This document shows positions 33,983 through 45,713 of a DNA stretch of 64,000 nt, in pieces. Numbering within the stretch: position 1 is the first letter of the stretch; the number at the start of each line of letters is the position of its first letter. Source of the DNA: Hordeum vulgare subsp. vulgare (taxonomy: Eukaryota > Streptophyta > Magnoliopsida > Poales > Poaceae); NCBI RefSeq assembly GCF_904849725.1, contig NC_058519.1, forward strand, positions 22,675,267 through 22,739,266. Reading direction: 5' to 3'. A program made the translations under genes and the position numbers. The notes under the pieces are model-generated. The model was not told where the DNA came from. It searched no databases and saw only the letters and a list, made by a program, of their open reading frames with translations.

Positions 33983-36854
33983 ATGAATTGCTTCATCCAG
34001 ACACCCTCCTTAGCCGCCTCCGAGGCAGCCATGTACTCCGCTTCACATGTAGAATCTGCTACGACGCTTTGCTTGGAACTACACCAGCTTACCGCATCCC
34101 CATTAAGAATAAATACGTATCCGGTTTGCGACTTAGAGTCGTCCGGATCTGTGTCAAAGCTTGCATCGACGTAACCTTTTACGGCGAGCTCTTCGTCACC
34201 TCCATACACGAGAAACATCTCCTTAGTCCTTTTCAGGTACTTCAGGATATTCTTGACCGCTGTCCAGTGATCCACTCCTGGATTACTCTGGAACCTACCT
34301 GCCATACTTATGGCCAGGCCAACATCCGGTCTAGTGCACAACATCGCATAAATGATAGAACCTATGGCTGAAGCATAGGGGACGGAGCGCATATGCTCTC
34401 TATCTTCAACAGTTGCTGGGCACTGAGTCTTACTCAATCTCGTACCTTGTAGAACTGGCAAGAACCCTTTCTTGGACTGTTCCATTTTGAACCTCTTCAA
34501 AACTTTATCAAGGTATGTGCTTTGTGAAAGTCCTATCAGGCGTTTTGATCTATCCCTATAGATCTTAATGCCTAGAATGTAAGCAGCTTCTCCTAGGTCC
34601 TTCATAGAGAAACTTTTATTCAAGTAATCCTTTATGCTCTCTAAAAACTCTACGTTGTCTCCAATCAGTAATATGTCATCCACATATACTATTAGAAATG
34701 CCACAGAGCTCCCACTCACTTTCTTGTAAATACAAGATTCTCCAACCACTTGTATAAACCCAAATGCTTTGATCACCTCATCAAAGCGTTTGTTCCAACT
34801 CCGATATGCTTGCACCAGTCCATAAATGGATCGCTGGAGCTTGCACACCTTGTTAGCATTCTTAGGATCGACAAAACCTTCGGGTTGTATCATATACAAC
34901 TCTTCCTTAAGGAAACCGTTAAGGAACGCCGTTTTGACATCCATCTGCCAGATTTCATAATCGAAAAATGCAGCTATTGCTAACATGATTCTCACGGACT
35001 TAAGCATCGCTACGGGTGAGAAATTCTCATCGTAGTCAACTCCTTGAACTTGTGAAAAACCCTTTGCCACAAGTCGAGCTTTATAAACGGTCACATTACC
35101 GTCAGCGTCCGTCTTCCTCTTAAAGATCCATTTGTTCTGAATAGCCTTGCGGGCCTCAGGAAGCACTTCCAAAGTCCACACTTTGTTCTCATACATGGAT
35201 CCTATCTCGGACTTCATGGCTTCCAGCCATTTGTTGGAATCTGGGCCCACCATTGCTTCTTCATAATTCGCAGGTTCATTGTTGTCTAACAACATGATTG
35301 ATAAGACGGGATTACCGTACCACTCTGGAGCAGCACGTGGTCTCGTCGACCTGCATGGTTCGACAGAAACTTGAACCGGAGTTTCATGATCATTATCATT
35401 AACTTCCTCCTCAACCGGCATCGCAACGACAGAGGTTTCCCCTTGCCCTGCGCCACCATCCAGAGGGATGAGAGGTTCAACAACCTCGTCAAGTTCTATC
35501 TTCCTCCCACTCAATTCTCTCTCGAGAAACTCCTTCTCGAGAAAAGCTCCGTTTTTAGCAACAAACACTTTGCCCTCAGATTTGAGACAGAAGGTGTACC
35601 CAACTGTCTCTTTTGGGTAACCTATGAAGACGCACTTTTCCGCTTTGGGTTCCAGCTTTTCAGGCTGAAGCTTTTTGACATAAGCATCACATCCCCAAAC
35701 TTTAAGAAACGACAACTTTGGCCTTTTGCCATACCACAGTTCGTATGGTGTCGTCTCAACGGATTTTGATGGTGCCCTATTTAAAGTGAATGCAGTTGTT
35801 TCTAATGCATAACCCCAAAACGATACGGCAAATCAGTAAGAGACATCATAGATCGCACCATCTCCAATAAAGTACGATTACGACGTTCGGACACACCATT
35901 ACGCTGTGGTGTTCCAGGCGGTGTCAACTGTGAAACAATTCCACATTGTCTTAAGTGAGCACCAAACTCGAAACTCAGATATTCACCCCCACGATCAGAC
36001 CGTAGGAACTTGATCTTCTTGTTACGATGATTTTCAACTTCACTCTGAAATTGCTTGAACTTTGCAAATGTTTCAGACTTGTGCTTCATTAAGTAGACAT
36101 AACCATATCTACTCAAATCGTCAGTGAAGGTGAGAAAATAACGATATCCGCCGCGTGCCTCTACACTCATCGGACCACACACATCGGTATGTATGATTTC
36201 CAACAAGTCACTTGCACGCTCCATTGTTCCGGAGAACGGAGTTTTAGTCATCTTGCCCATGAGGCATGGTTCGCACGTGTCAAGTGACTCCAAAAGTCCA
36301 TCGGCATGGAGTTTCTTCATGCGCTTTACACCAATATGACCTAAGCGGCAGTGCCACAAAAATATGGTGCTATCATTGTTAACTCTAACTCTTTTGGTCT
36401 CAATGTTATTTATGTGTATATCGCTATCAAGATTCAATATGAACAATCCTCTCACATTGGGTGCATGACCATAAAAGATGTTACTCATAGAAATAGAACA
36501 ACCATTATTCTCTGACTTAAAAGAGTAACCGTCTCGCAATAAACAAGATCCAGATATAATGTTCATGCTCAACGCAGGCACTAAATAATAATGATTCAAG
36601 TTCATAACTAATCCTGATGCTAACTGAAGTGAAACTATGCTGACGGCGATTGCATCAACCTTGGAACCATTTCCTACGCGCATCGTCACTTCATCTTTTG
36701 CCAGCCTTCGTCTATTCCGCAGTTCCTGTTTCGAGTTGCAAATATGAGCAACAGAACCGGTATCGAATACCCAGGGACTACTACGAGAGCCGGTTAAGTA
36801 CACATCAATAACATGTATATCAAATATACCTGATTTTTCTTTGGCCGCCTTCTA
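33983..36854 (-). pseudogene. pol of Angela element 1 (protease to RT/RNase H), frameshifted
   Basis: It begins after an in-frame TAG (36852-36854). It shows the protease VFDTGSVAHIC (about 36770), GAG-pre-integrase (HCRLGHIGVKRM), integrase (HTDVCGPM, SDRGGEY, NGVSERRNRT) and RT with YVDDILLIG, running to SEAAKEGVWMKQF at the insertion point. A one-base loss near 35825 shifts the frame after the integrase; the frame is recovered by 35715. A 15-bp deletion relative to element 2 lies near the integrase zinc region (LLESLDTCEPC). It is the neighbour and template for dating element 2. Confidence 0.9.
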
Positions 36855-37667
36855 ATCTGCCAGATACTTGGGGCAATTGCGCTTCCAGTGACCCATACCC
36901 TTGCAATAGTAACACTCTGTTTCACGCTTAGCTCCAGCTTTGGGTTTCTTCGTCGGATTGGCAACAGGCTTGCCGCTCTTCTTTGAATTACCCTTCTTGC
37001 CTTTGCCGTTTCTCTTGAAACTAGTGGTCTTATTCACCATCAACACTTGATGCTCTTTACGGAGTTCAGACTCTGCGACTTTCAGCATCACAAATAACTC
37101 GCCGGGAGACTTGTTCATCCCTTGCATGTTGTAGTTCAACACAAAGCCTTTATAGCTTGGCGGCAGTGATTGAAGGATTCTGTCAGTGATAGCCTCTTGC
37201 GGGAGTTCATTCCCCAGCTCAGCTAGACGGTTTGAATACCCAGACATTTTGAGCACATGTTCACTGACAGACGAGTTCTCCTCCATCTTGCAAGCATAGA
37301 ATTTATCGGCGGTCTCATACCTCTCGATCCGGGCGTTCTTCTGAAAGATAAACTTCAACTCCTGGAACATCTCAAATGCTCCATGACGCTCAAAGCGACG
37401 TTGAAGTCCCGGTTCTAAGCCATAGAAGACTGCACATTGAACTACTGAGTAGTCCTCCTTACGTGCTAACCAAGCGTTCTTAACATCCTGATCAGCCGTA
37501 GCGGGTGGATCATCTCCTAGCGCAGCATTAAGGACATAATCCTTCTTCCCAGCTTGTAAGATTAGCTTAAGATTACGAGCCCAGTCTACAAAGTTGCTTC
37601 CATCATCTTTCAACTTAGCTTTCTCTAGGAACGTATTAAAATTTAGGATGACTGTCGCGTGAGCCAT
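36852..37667 (-). pseudogene. gag of Angela element 1
   Basis: 271 residues from MAHATVILNFNTFLEK to KYLAD, with a good zinc knuckle CYYCKGMGHWKRNC. Angela-type elements use one gag-pol frame; here it ends at a TAG (36852-36854) just after the knuckle, where element 2 reads AAG. Gag forms the particle and packages the RNA. Only the stop separates it from the in-frame pol. Confidence 0.85.
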
Positions 37668-38922
37668 GATCTACAACACAAATATATTCAAAGTGGACTT
37701 AGACTATGTTCAAGATAATTAGAGTTTAACTTAATCAAATTATTCGCTAAACTCCCACTCAAAAAGTACATCTCTCTAGTCATTTGAGTGGTTCATGATC
37801 CACTTACACTAGCTCAAGTCCGATCATCACGTGAGTTGAGTATAGTTTCAGTGGTAAGCATCCCTATGCTAATCATATCATCTATATGATTCATGATCGA
37901 CCTTTCGGTCTCATGTGTTCCGAGGCCATGTCTGCACATGCTAGGCTCATCAAGATTAACCCGAGTGTTCCGCGTGCGCAACAGTTTTGCACCCGTTGTA
38001 TGTGAACGTTGAGTTTATCACACCCGATCATCATGTGGTGTCTCGAAACGACGAACTGTAGCAACGGTGCACAGTCGGGGAGAACACAATTTCGTCTTGA
38101 AATTTTAGTGAGAGATCACCTCATAATGCTACCGTCGTTCTAAGCAAAATAAGGTGCGTAAAAGGATTAACATCACATGCAATTCATAAGTGACATGATA
38201 TGGCCATCATCACGTGCTCCTTGATCTCCATCACCAAAGCACCGGCACGATCTTCTTGTCACCGGCGCCGCACCATGATCTCCATCAACGTGTCGCCATC
38301 GGGGTTGTCGTGCTACTCATGCTATTACTACTAAAGCTACATCCTAGCAAAATAGTAAACGCATCTACAAGCACAAACGTTAGTATAAAGATAACCCTAT
38401 GGCTCCTCCCGGTTGCCGTACCATCGACGTGCAAGTCGATATTATCTATTACAACATGATCATCTCATACATCCAATATATCACATCATATCGTTGGCCA
38501 TATCACATCACAAGCATACTCTGCAAAAACAAGTTAGGCGTCCTCTAATTTGGTTGTTGCATGTTTTACGTGGTGACCATGGGTATCTAGTAGGATCGCA
38601 TCTTACTTACGCAAACACCACAACGGAGATATATGAGTTGCTATTTAACGTCATCCAAGGACCTCCTCGGTCAAATCCGATTCAACTAAAGTTGGAGAAA
38701 CTGACACTTGCCAGTCATCTTTGAGCAACGGGGTTACTCGTAGCGATGACACCAGTCTCTCGTAAGCGTACGAGTAATGTCGGTCCAAGCCGCTTCAATC
38801 CAACAATACCGCGGAATCAAGAAAAGACTAAGGAGGGCAGCACAACGCACATCACCGCCCACAAAAACTTTTGTGTTCTACTCGAGAAGACATCTACGCA
38901 TGAACCTAGCTCATGATGCCAC
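37668..38922 (-). other. 5' leader of Angela element 1
   Basis: About 1.25 kb of untranslated leader between the LTR/PBS and the gag start, collinear with the leader of element 2 (30899-32152). No gene is supported. Confidence 0.85.
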
Positions 38923-40720
38923 TGTTGGGGAACGTCGCATGGGAAACAAAAAATTTCCTACGCGCACGAAGCCCTATCATGGTGATGTCCATCTACGAGA
39001 GGGGATGTGTGATCTACGTACCCTTGTAGACCGTACAGCAGAAGAGTTAGTGAACGCGGTTGATGTAGTGGAACGTCCTCACATCCCTCGATCCGCCTCG
39101 CGAACCGTCCCGCGATCAGTCCCAGGATCTAGTGCCGAACGGACGGCACCTCCGCGTTCAGCACACGTACAGCTCGACGATGATCTCGGCCTTCTTGATC
39201 CAGCAAGAGAGACGGAGAGATAGAAGAGTTCTCCGGCAGCGTGACGGCGCTCCGGATGTTGGTGATGATCTTGTCTCAGCAGGGCTCCGCCCGAGCTCCG
39301 CAGAAACGCGATCTAGAGGAAAAACCGTGGAGGTATGTGGTCAGGCTGCCGTGGAAAAGTCGTCTCAAATCAGCCCTAAAACCTTCGTATATATAGGGGG
39401 AAGAGGGGGAGCCTTGCCTTGGGGGTCGGCCGAGCCAAGGGGGGAAGGTCTTCCCCCCCAAACCGAGTCCAACTTGGTTTGGTGGGTGGAGTCCTTCTTC
39501 CCTTTCCCACCTCCTCCTTTTTTTTTCTTTTCTCTTTGATTTTCTTCCTATGGTGCATAGGGCCTTCTTGGGCTGTCCCACCAGCCCACTAGGGGCTGGT
39601 GTGCCACCCCCAAGGCCTATGGGCTTCCCCGGGGTGGGTTCCCCCCCCCCCCCCCGGTGAACTCCCGGAACCTATTCGTCATTCCCGGTAACTCCGAAAA
39701 CCTTCCGGTAATCAAATGAGGTCATCTTATATATCAATCTTCGTTTCCGGACCATTCCGGAAACGCTCGTGATGTCCGTGATCTCATCCGGGACTCCGAA
39801 CAACATTCGGTAACCAACCATATAACTCAAATACGCATAAAACAACGTCGAACCTTAAGTGTGCAGACCCTGCGGGTTCGAGAACTACGTAGACATTACC
39901 CGAGAGACTCCTCGGTCAATATCCAATAGCGGGACCTGGATGCCCATATTGGATCCTACATATTCTACGAAGATCTTATCGTTTGAACCTCAGTGCCAAG
40001 GATTCATATAATCCCGTATGTCATTCCCTTTGTCCTTCGGTATGTTACTTGCCCGAGATTCGATCGTCAGTATCCGCATACCTATTTCAATCTCGTTTAC
40101 CGGCAAGTCTCTTTACTCGTTCCGTAATACAAGATCCCGCAACTTACACTAAGTCACATTGCTTGCAAGGCTTGTGTGTGATGTTGTATTACCGAGTGGG
40201 CCCCGAGATACCTCTCCGTCACACGGAGTGACAAATCCCAGTCTTGATCCATACTAACTCAACGAACACCTTCGGAGATACCTGTAGAGCATCTTTATAG
40301 TCACCCAGTTACGTTGCGACGTTTGATACACACAAAGTATTCCTTCGGTGTTAGTGAGTTATATGATCTCATGGTCATAGGAACAAATACTTGACACGCA
40401 GAAAAACAGTAGCAACAAAATGACACGATCAACATGCTACGTCTATTAGTTTGGGTCTAGTCCATCACGTGATTCTCCTAATGACGTGATCCAGTTATCA
40501 AGCAACAACACCTTGTTCATAATCAGAAGACACTGACTATCTTTGATCAACTGGCTAGCCAACTAGAGACTTGCTAGGAACAGTGTTTTGTCTATGTATC
40601 CACACATGTAAATGAGTCTTCATTCAATACAATTATAGCATGGATAATAAACGATTATCTTGATACATGAATTATAATAATAACTATATTTATTATTGCC
40701 TCTAGGGCATAATTCCAACA
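38923..40720 (-). repeat. 5' LTR of Angela element 1
   Basis: 1798 bp, with intact TGTTGGGG and TTCCAACA ends. TATATATA lies near 39390-39397 (minus-strand promoter). The diverged primer-binding site abuts it at 38922. Confidence 0.95.
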
Positions 40721-40725
40721 TTTAA

Positions 40726-43700
40726 CCCCCCAACTAAACCCTAATCTCCCAGCCTCTCACTCCCAGCCCCCAGTCCCTCACACCCCACGCAGCCACCCTC
40801 CCATCAGACCCCCCCCCCCACAAGCCGAGCCCCCACCTTGCACCACCTCCCTCCCTCCCGATCCACCCTGGATCGGGGCAGGGAGCTCCATCTAGCCCAA
40901 CCTCCACCGCCGGCCTCCTCTCCGTCCGGCCTTCGCCTCCCTACCGGCCGACCCCCTCGAGCCCGCTCTCCCTCGCGCCCATCGCCCCTCGCCACCTAGT
41001 CGTCGACCCTCCTCCGGCCACCTCGCCGCCGGCCGCCATAGCCCTGCCGGCCCTTCTCCGACCCCACCCCCATCGCGCACCACCTCGCCTCCGGCCACCA
41101 CCACCATGGGCCGAGCTGGCCCTCCTCCGGCCACCTTCCCACCGACCGCCCCCCCTCGTCCTACTTCCTCCATCGACCGGCTCTCCTGCGCCGCGCCCCG
41201 GCTACCTCCACACCACCTCGCAGCCCTCCTTCACCTCCGGCCAACATCGCCACGGATCAGCCCCGCCATCGCCGGTTCCCCTTCACCACACCACCGGCAC
41301 TTCTCTCCTCCGTCGGTCACCTCTAGACCAGGCCACTGCTACGTCTACAACGTGGTGACCCCATTCAGGCTCCTCCCACCCTTTCCTTCCTCTCCCTACT
41401 CCGGCGAGCCACTGGCCCCGTGCTCGCGTTCACCCTGGCCACCTCCCTGTTAGTCATGGGGGATAACCCCCCCCCCCCATGTGTGTGTATGTAGAAGAAG
41501 GAAAATAGGAATATATATGAATGTATGGTATGCATGTGTATGTGAATATGTATGTATATGTGCAGATGAGTGTATGTGCAATGCATGTGTATATATATGT
41601 ATGTATGTATAATTAAAATTGTGTACAGGGTGTGTGTAGATGTAGTGTATCTTTGCTCGCTGTCCCAATGACATGCGGGCCCACGCCTAAAAAACAAACA
41701 AAAACAAAATTTTAAAATGAATAAAAATAGTTTTATAAATATTTAATATTAATAAATTAATTAATTGGATTAATATTTAGTTAAGCAATAAATACTGTTT
41801 TGGAATAATTAAGATTTAACATAATAAAAATAATAGATAAATAAGTATTTAGTTAATTATAATGTTTAAAGTTTAGGTAAATTAATTAAATAAACGATTA
41901 GCTAAATCTGTTAACTAAAGTAAATAAATATCCTAAAGCAGTGTATGACAGCTGGGTCCTACCCCACTAATTAACCTGATTAAATATTTATTAAACCTCA
42001 AAAATAAAATGTGCCTACGACATATGGGACCCACTGGTCATAGTTTACCAGTCAAACCCCGTTGACTGCTGATGTCATGATGACATCATAATGATGTCAT
42101 ATTTAATTATTTAAATTGTTTAAATCTGTTTAATTCCTAATAAATAATAAAACTTTAAAAATTAATTTAAATTAAACTGTAAGTCAGATGAAAATATTTT
42201 GAGCATGAAAGTTCATCTGCAAAACGAGACGAACCCGGGTACGCTGTCCATTCGTTTGTCTCGCGTCCCTAGCATAGTGAACGTGAAACTTTTTCATTGT
42301 TTTTGTTTGGTCGGTGGCAGCCAGAGACCCGGGAGATATCATCTGATATTTTCCCGACCCGTCTATGACGATAGCACTGCGTTAGCTCATACCTAGACCT
42401 GCATATTGCCGTGTCATGCTTAGTGTTTGTATCGGTGTTATATTTATTGTTTCTTCCCCCCTCTTCTTACGGTAGACCCCGAGATTGGCGCTGCTGCCGG
42501 GTACGACTACCCTCCTCACGACCAAACCTTGCCCGCAAAGCAACAACGGAAGCAACCCCCCCCCCTTGATCATTCCTATTCGCCCATTTCTTTCTCCCTC
42601 ATGCATGCATTAGAATTTTGTTACTGTTGTAGTTAGCTCCTATATGTGATGCATAGCCCAATTTTGAAGAAGTGCTACATTATTCTACTGCACCTTAAAA
42701 TTGTTTAGTATAGATGGAGCGGTCATCCCCTTCGACCCTTAGTCCAGTTGCCCCCACTTTATCGGCGAGCCAAGACCCGACACAGCACTTACACCCCCTT
42801 AGTTGTACGACGTTACAGAGCTACTATCGGGTACCGAGGGTGACACCTCACGAAGTACTCATGATGATATCTATGTAGTGCAGCTAGTCGGTCATGGTTA
42901 TCGAGGGTGATTCCTCCTTCACCACTCCCAACGATGACTCTGTCGTACAACCCCTCAAGTGTGACCCTCGAGGATGATTCCTCTAAGTCCACCTTGACGG
43001 TTACATCGTTCGGAATTCAACGAGGGTGATACCTCGGATCCCCTTGATGTTACAACCACACAGTTACATGACCATGTTACCGGGAACATTGATGAATAAA
43101 TGTTAGGCGGGTGGATTCCCGCGTGGATGTGTCGATGAGTTAATTAAAATGCTAAGGATTTGGGTATTTGATCTGGGTTGGTCGGAGACCTCATTCGCAC
43201 TAACCGTCTATGTGGGAGGAGTTATGGGTTCTCGACGTCGTGGTATGAGTCGAATCTCTTCAGACGTCAGCAATGGAGCGGCGCGCACCCGAGTGGTCCT
43301 GATAGGCATCGCGCTTGTAATAAGGGGTGCTAGGACTGACATCGGCCGCCCTCGCATCGGGCAAGAGTGCAAAGTGTGATGGGCCCATGACCCCTGCGTG
43401 CTTAGGATTTAGACCGGTGGGCTGGCCTCTCTGTTGAGTCTAGGTGGGGTTGCGACATGTCGATGTTCCGAGGCCGGGCATGACCCAGGAAAGTGTGTCC
43501 GGCCAGAGTTTATCGAGCATGACGGGGAATATGTTGGGCACCCCTGCAGGGAAGAACTTATCTATTTGAATAGTCGTGTCCACAGTTACAGGACGACTTG
43601 GAGTTGTGCCCCGATCTTATACAACTACAACTGTTACTTAACTGGAATGTTTGCTCCGGGATTGCTTCCTCGCAGGGAATCGAGGGAGAATCTCTGGGCG

Positions 43701-44366
43701 TGACCTCATATTTAATATTGTTGCAACAATATGACTATTAGTTGTGTTACGTGTTCTACTCTCGTATATTTCTCCAAGACCCCCTGAAGATGCTAGTCTT
43801 CGATAGGACTAGGTCTTCCCTCTCTTTCTCGCATTGCTGCAGTCAGTCCACATATAAACCCCTTTCTTTGATACTGATGCATACTTAGCATAGTTCTGAT
43901 GTCAGTCTTGCGAGTATTTTGGATGAGTACTCACCGTTGCTTGCCCCCCCTTTCCCCTTGATCCGTTGTTGGGACTAGATGATGGGGCCCAGGAGATGGC
44001 GTATCCCGCCGACGACGACTGCTTCCTCAACGGTGCCTACTACTACGTGGAGGTTGCTGAAGACCAGGAGTAGTTAGGAGGTTCCCAGGCAGGAGGCCTC
44101 GCATCGTTCGGTCGTTGTATCTTTGTGCTAGCCTTCTCTAAGGCACCTCATGTTTCATGTATGTACTCAGATATTTGTTGCTTCCGCTGACTCATGTGTT
44201 TATCGAGCTTCTGTATTCTAGCCCTCGAGGCCCTGACTTGTAATATGAAGCTTGTATGATTTATTTGTGTCTAGAGTTGTCTTGTGATATCTTCCCTTGA
44301 GTCCTTGAGCTTGGTCGTACGCATTTGTGTGTATGATTAGCGTACGATCAAATTGAGGACGTCACA
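40726..44366. other. Right part of the LARD-like LTR, non-coding
   Basis: From left to right: a C-rich leader-like block (40740-41450) with overlapping frames that are compositional; a C11 run then a TATG/TGTA-rich block (41462-41625); AT-rich text with TTAATTA motifs (41700-42190); GC-moderate LTR text (42200-43800); and a terminal U5/U3-like part to 44366. No host gene is supported. Confidence 0.5.
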
Positions 44367-45239
44367 ACCACCACCGTAGCGGCCGCCACCATCGTAGCTG
44401 CCACCGCCACCATGCTGGTAGCCGCCCCTGCCGCTGGTGTTCTGGTGGTAGCCGCCGCCACCACCTCCGCCGTTCTGGTGGCCACCGCTGCCGCCATCGC
44501 GATACCCTCCCCTCTGAGAGTCTCTGTAGGATTTTGAAGGGCCGCCGTGACCACGACAAGCTGCGTTCGTAGATGATTCGAATGCTCCTGCCCCTGTACC
44601 ATGAAACATCTTTATGCGCTGATCAAAATTAGAGACCATGCCAAAGAGTTCATCCACGGTTAGGGGTTCGATACGAACATCAAGCGCTGAAATGAGCGGC
44701 TGGTAGTCCATATCAAGACCACCAATGATGAAGGACATGAGCTCTTCCTCGGAGATGGGTTTGTCTGCCGCAGCTAGCTCATCTGACCAAGCCCTCATCT
44801 GACCGAAGAAGGATGCAACACTCTGTGAGCCTTTTTGGGCATTGTACAGAGCCTGGCGACAGTTGTTGACACGGGATCGAGATTGTGCAGAGAACATATT
44901 GGCTAAGGCAGACCAAATTTGGTGGGATTTCTCAAGAGAAGCTACCTGAACTAGGACTTCTTTGGATAGATTTCGGAGTAGGTATGCGACAATCTGCTGA
45001 TCCTGAATAAGCCATGGGTTGTGTGCAGGGTTCGGAGCCAATTGGTCCTTCCCTTCAGAGGTTTTTGTGGTGATTGGTGCTGATGGTTCAACAATGGTTT
45101 GATCGATGTACCCATATAGTCCCGCTCCCATGATTTGGGAACGAGCTTGGGCTCGCCATAGGATGTAGTTGGTTCGACAGAGAGGCTCAGATGTGTTGTT
45201 GTTTAGGCCGGTGGAGAAGGCTTGGGTGGAGCTATTCAT
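44367..45239 (-). pseudogene. gag 5' part of the outer Copia element
   Basis: Start at 45239 ([15 protein letters not shown]). It shows [12 protein letters not shown], the gag core [16 protein letters not shown] and [17 protein letters not shown] (UBN2/retrotran-gag type), then a long Gly-rich, His/Tyr-containing region. The LARD insertion cuts the Gly-rich region at 44366/44367; the zinc-knuckle part lies beyond it at 22095-22338. The body is open until the insertion. Confidence 0.85.
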
Positions 45240-45310
45240 GGTGGATGTTGGATGGGTTTCGTGGGCGCAGCGAGAGGGAGGACGAAGGCTAGATGTGGGA
45301 GAAGAAGGTT

Positions 45311-45323
45311 GCTCTGATTACCA
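45311..45323 (-). other. Primer-binding site of the outer Copia element
   Basis: Minus strand TGGTAATCAGAGC directly follows the 5' LTR. It matches the initiator tRNA-Met site TGGTATCAGAGC with one extra A. Confidence 0.75.
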
Positions 45324-45567
45324 TGTGAAAAGTATATGAAGCGTCTCTACCCCCATACATGGGAGCCGCGGTGGTATATATTGATCAGGAGAGCCAACTC
45401 TCTGTAGGTTACAAAGATCGATCTACTTGAGATCATTGGAGATATTACAGGAGGGAGAGAGAGATAAGCGAGATAACAAACTAGTTTAAACTACCTCCTG
45501 AATACAGCCTTGTCTTGCAAATCAAGCCTTCGGGTATAACCATCTACAGATAAGCCGTGTTTCAACA
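45324..45567 (-). repeat. 5' LTR of the outer Copia element
   Basis: 244 bp, TGTGAAAAG to TTTCAACA, followed by the target copy CGGCA. It is the partner of 18360-18603. Confidence 0.9.
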
Positions 45568-45713
45568 CGGCAAACAAGGAAAAAAGTTTGCATGCAGCCA
45601 TGCTAGCTCCTCCCTCCCGATCATATGTCTCCCTCCACATGAAGGCATTAAATGCTATAATTAATTAGTAGTTAATTTATAGCCAATCTAATATATGAGT
45701 GAAATTTCTTTAA

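Larger units (their letters stand above)
22894..40720 (-). mobile_element. Angela/WIS/BARE1-type Copia element 1, split by element 2
   Basis: The 3' LTR is 22894-24714 and the 5' LTR 38923-40720. The target duplication TTTAA is perfect (22889-22893, 40721-40725). Without the inner element (25052-33982 plus one target copy) it is about 8.9 kb, the usual size for this family. The LTR text (ends TGTTGG...CCAACA), the PPT (minus strand AAGTGGGAGAC) and the gag-pol order match Angela. The primer-binding region reads GTGGCATCATGAGC, a diverged tRNA-Met type. The element is dead: a stop in gag-pol, a frameshift in pol and the inner insertion. Confidence 0.95.
22339..44366. mobile_element. Sukkula-like LARD solo LTR (~4.2 kb after removing nested insertions)
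   Basis: The outer ends TGTGACATCCTCA and TTGAGGACGTCACA are inverted TG...CA termini. The flanks GCCAC (22334-22338) and ACCAC (44367-44371) look like a target duplication with one change. Its two parts (22339-22888 and 40726-44366) contain GC-rich leader-like text, (TGTA)-rich sequence, AT-rich TTAATTA blocks and a short acidic pseudo-coding piece near 43997-44070, but no pol genes and no second LTR. Long non-coding LTRs with such ends are known from the Triticeae LARD Sukkula, often present as solo LTRs. The family assignment is from memory of that style. Confidence 0.55.
18360..45567 (-). mobile_element. Copia retrotransposon, short-LTR (Ale/Retrofit-like), split by nested insertions
   Basis: Two 244-bp LTRs (18360-18603 and 45324-45567) start TGTGAAAAG and end TTTCAACA. 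They are flanked by the 5-bp target duplication CGGCA (18355-18359, 45568-45572). A PPT (minus strand TTATGGGAGGG) abuts the low-coordinate LTR. A PBS (TGGTAATCAGAGC, tRNA-Met type with one extra A) abuts the high-coordinate LTR, so transcription runs on the minus strand. Subtracting the nest at 22339-44366 leaves about 5.2 kb, normal for this lineage. By eye the LTRs differ at about 14 of 244 positions, so the insertion is moderately old. Confidence 0.9.

Noticed and set aside
40804..41453. Overlapping Gly/Arg and Pro-rich frames at 40.8-41.5 kb
   Set aside because: They lie in the GC-rich leader-like part of the LARD-type LTR and have no start context, domain or conserved pattern.
41462..41625. 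TATG/TGTA-rich block as a possible telomeric or satellite array
   Set aside because: The unit is irregular, differs from the plant telomere repeat TTTAGGG, and is embedded in the LARD-like LTR.
44348..44602. Ala/Thr-rich frame opening at 44602
   Set aside because: Another frame of the Gly-rich repeat of Copia gag, produced by GGT/GGC codon repetition.
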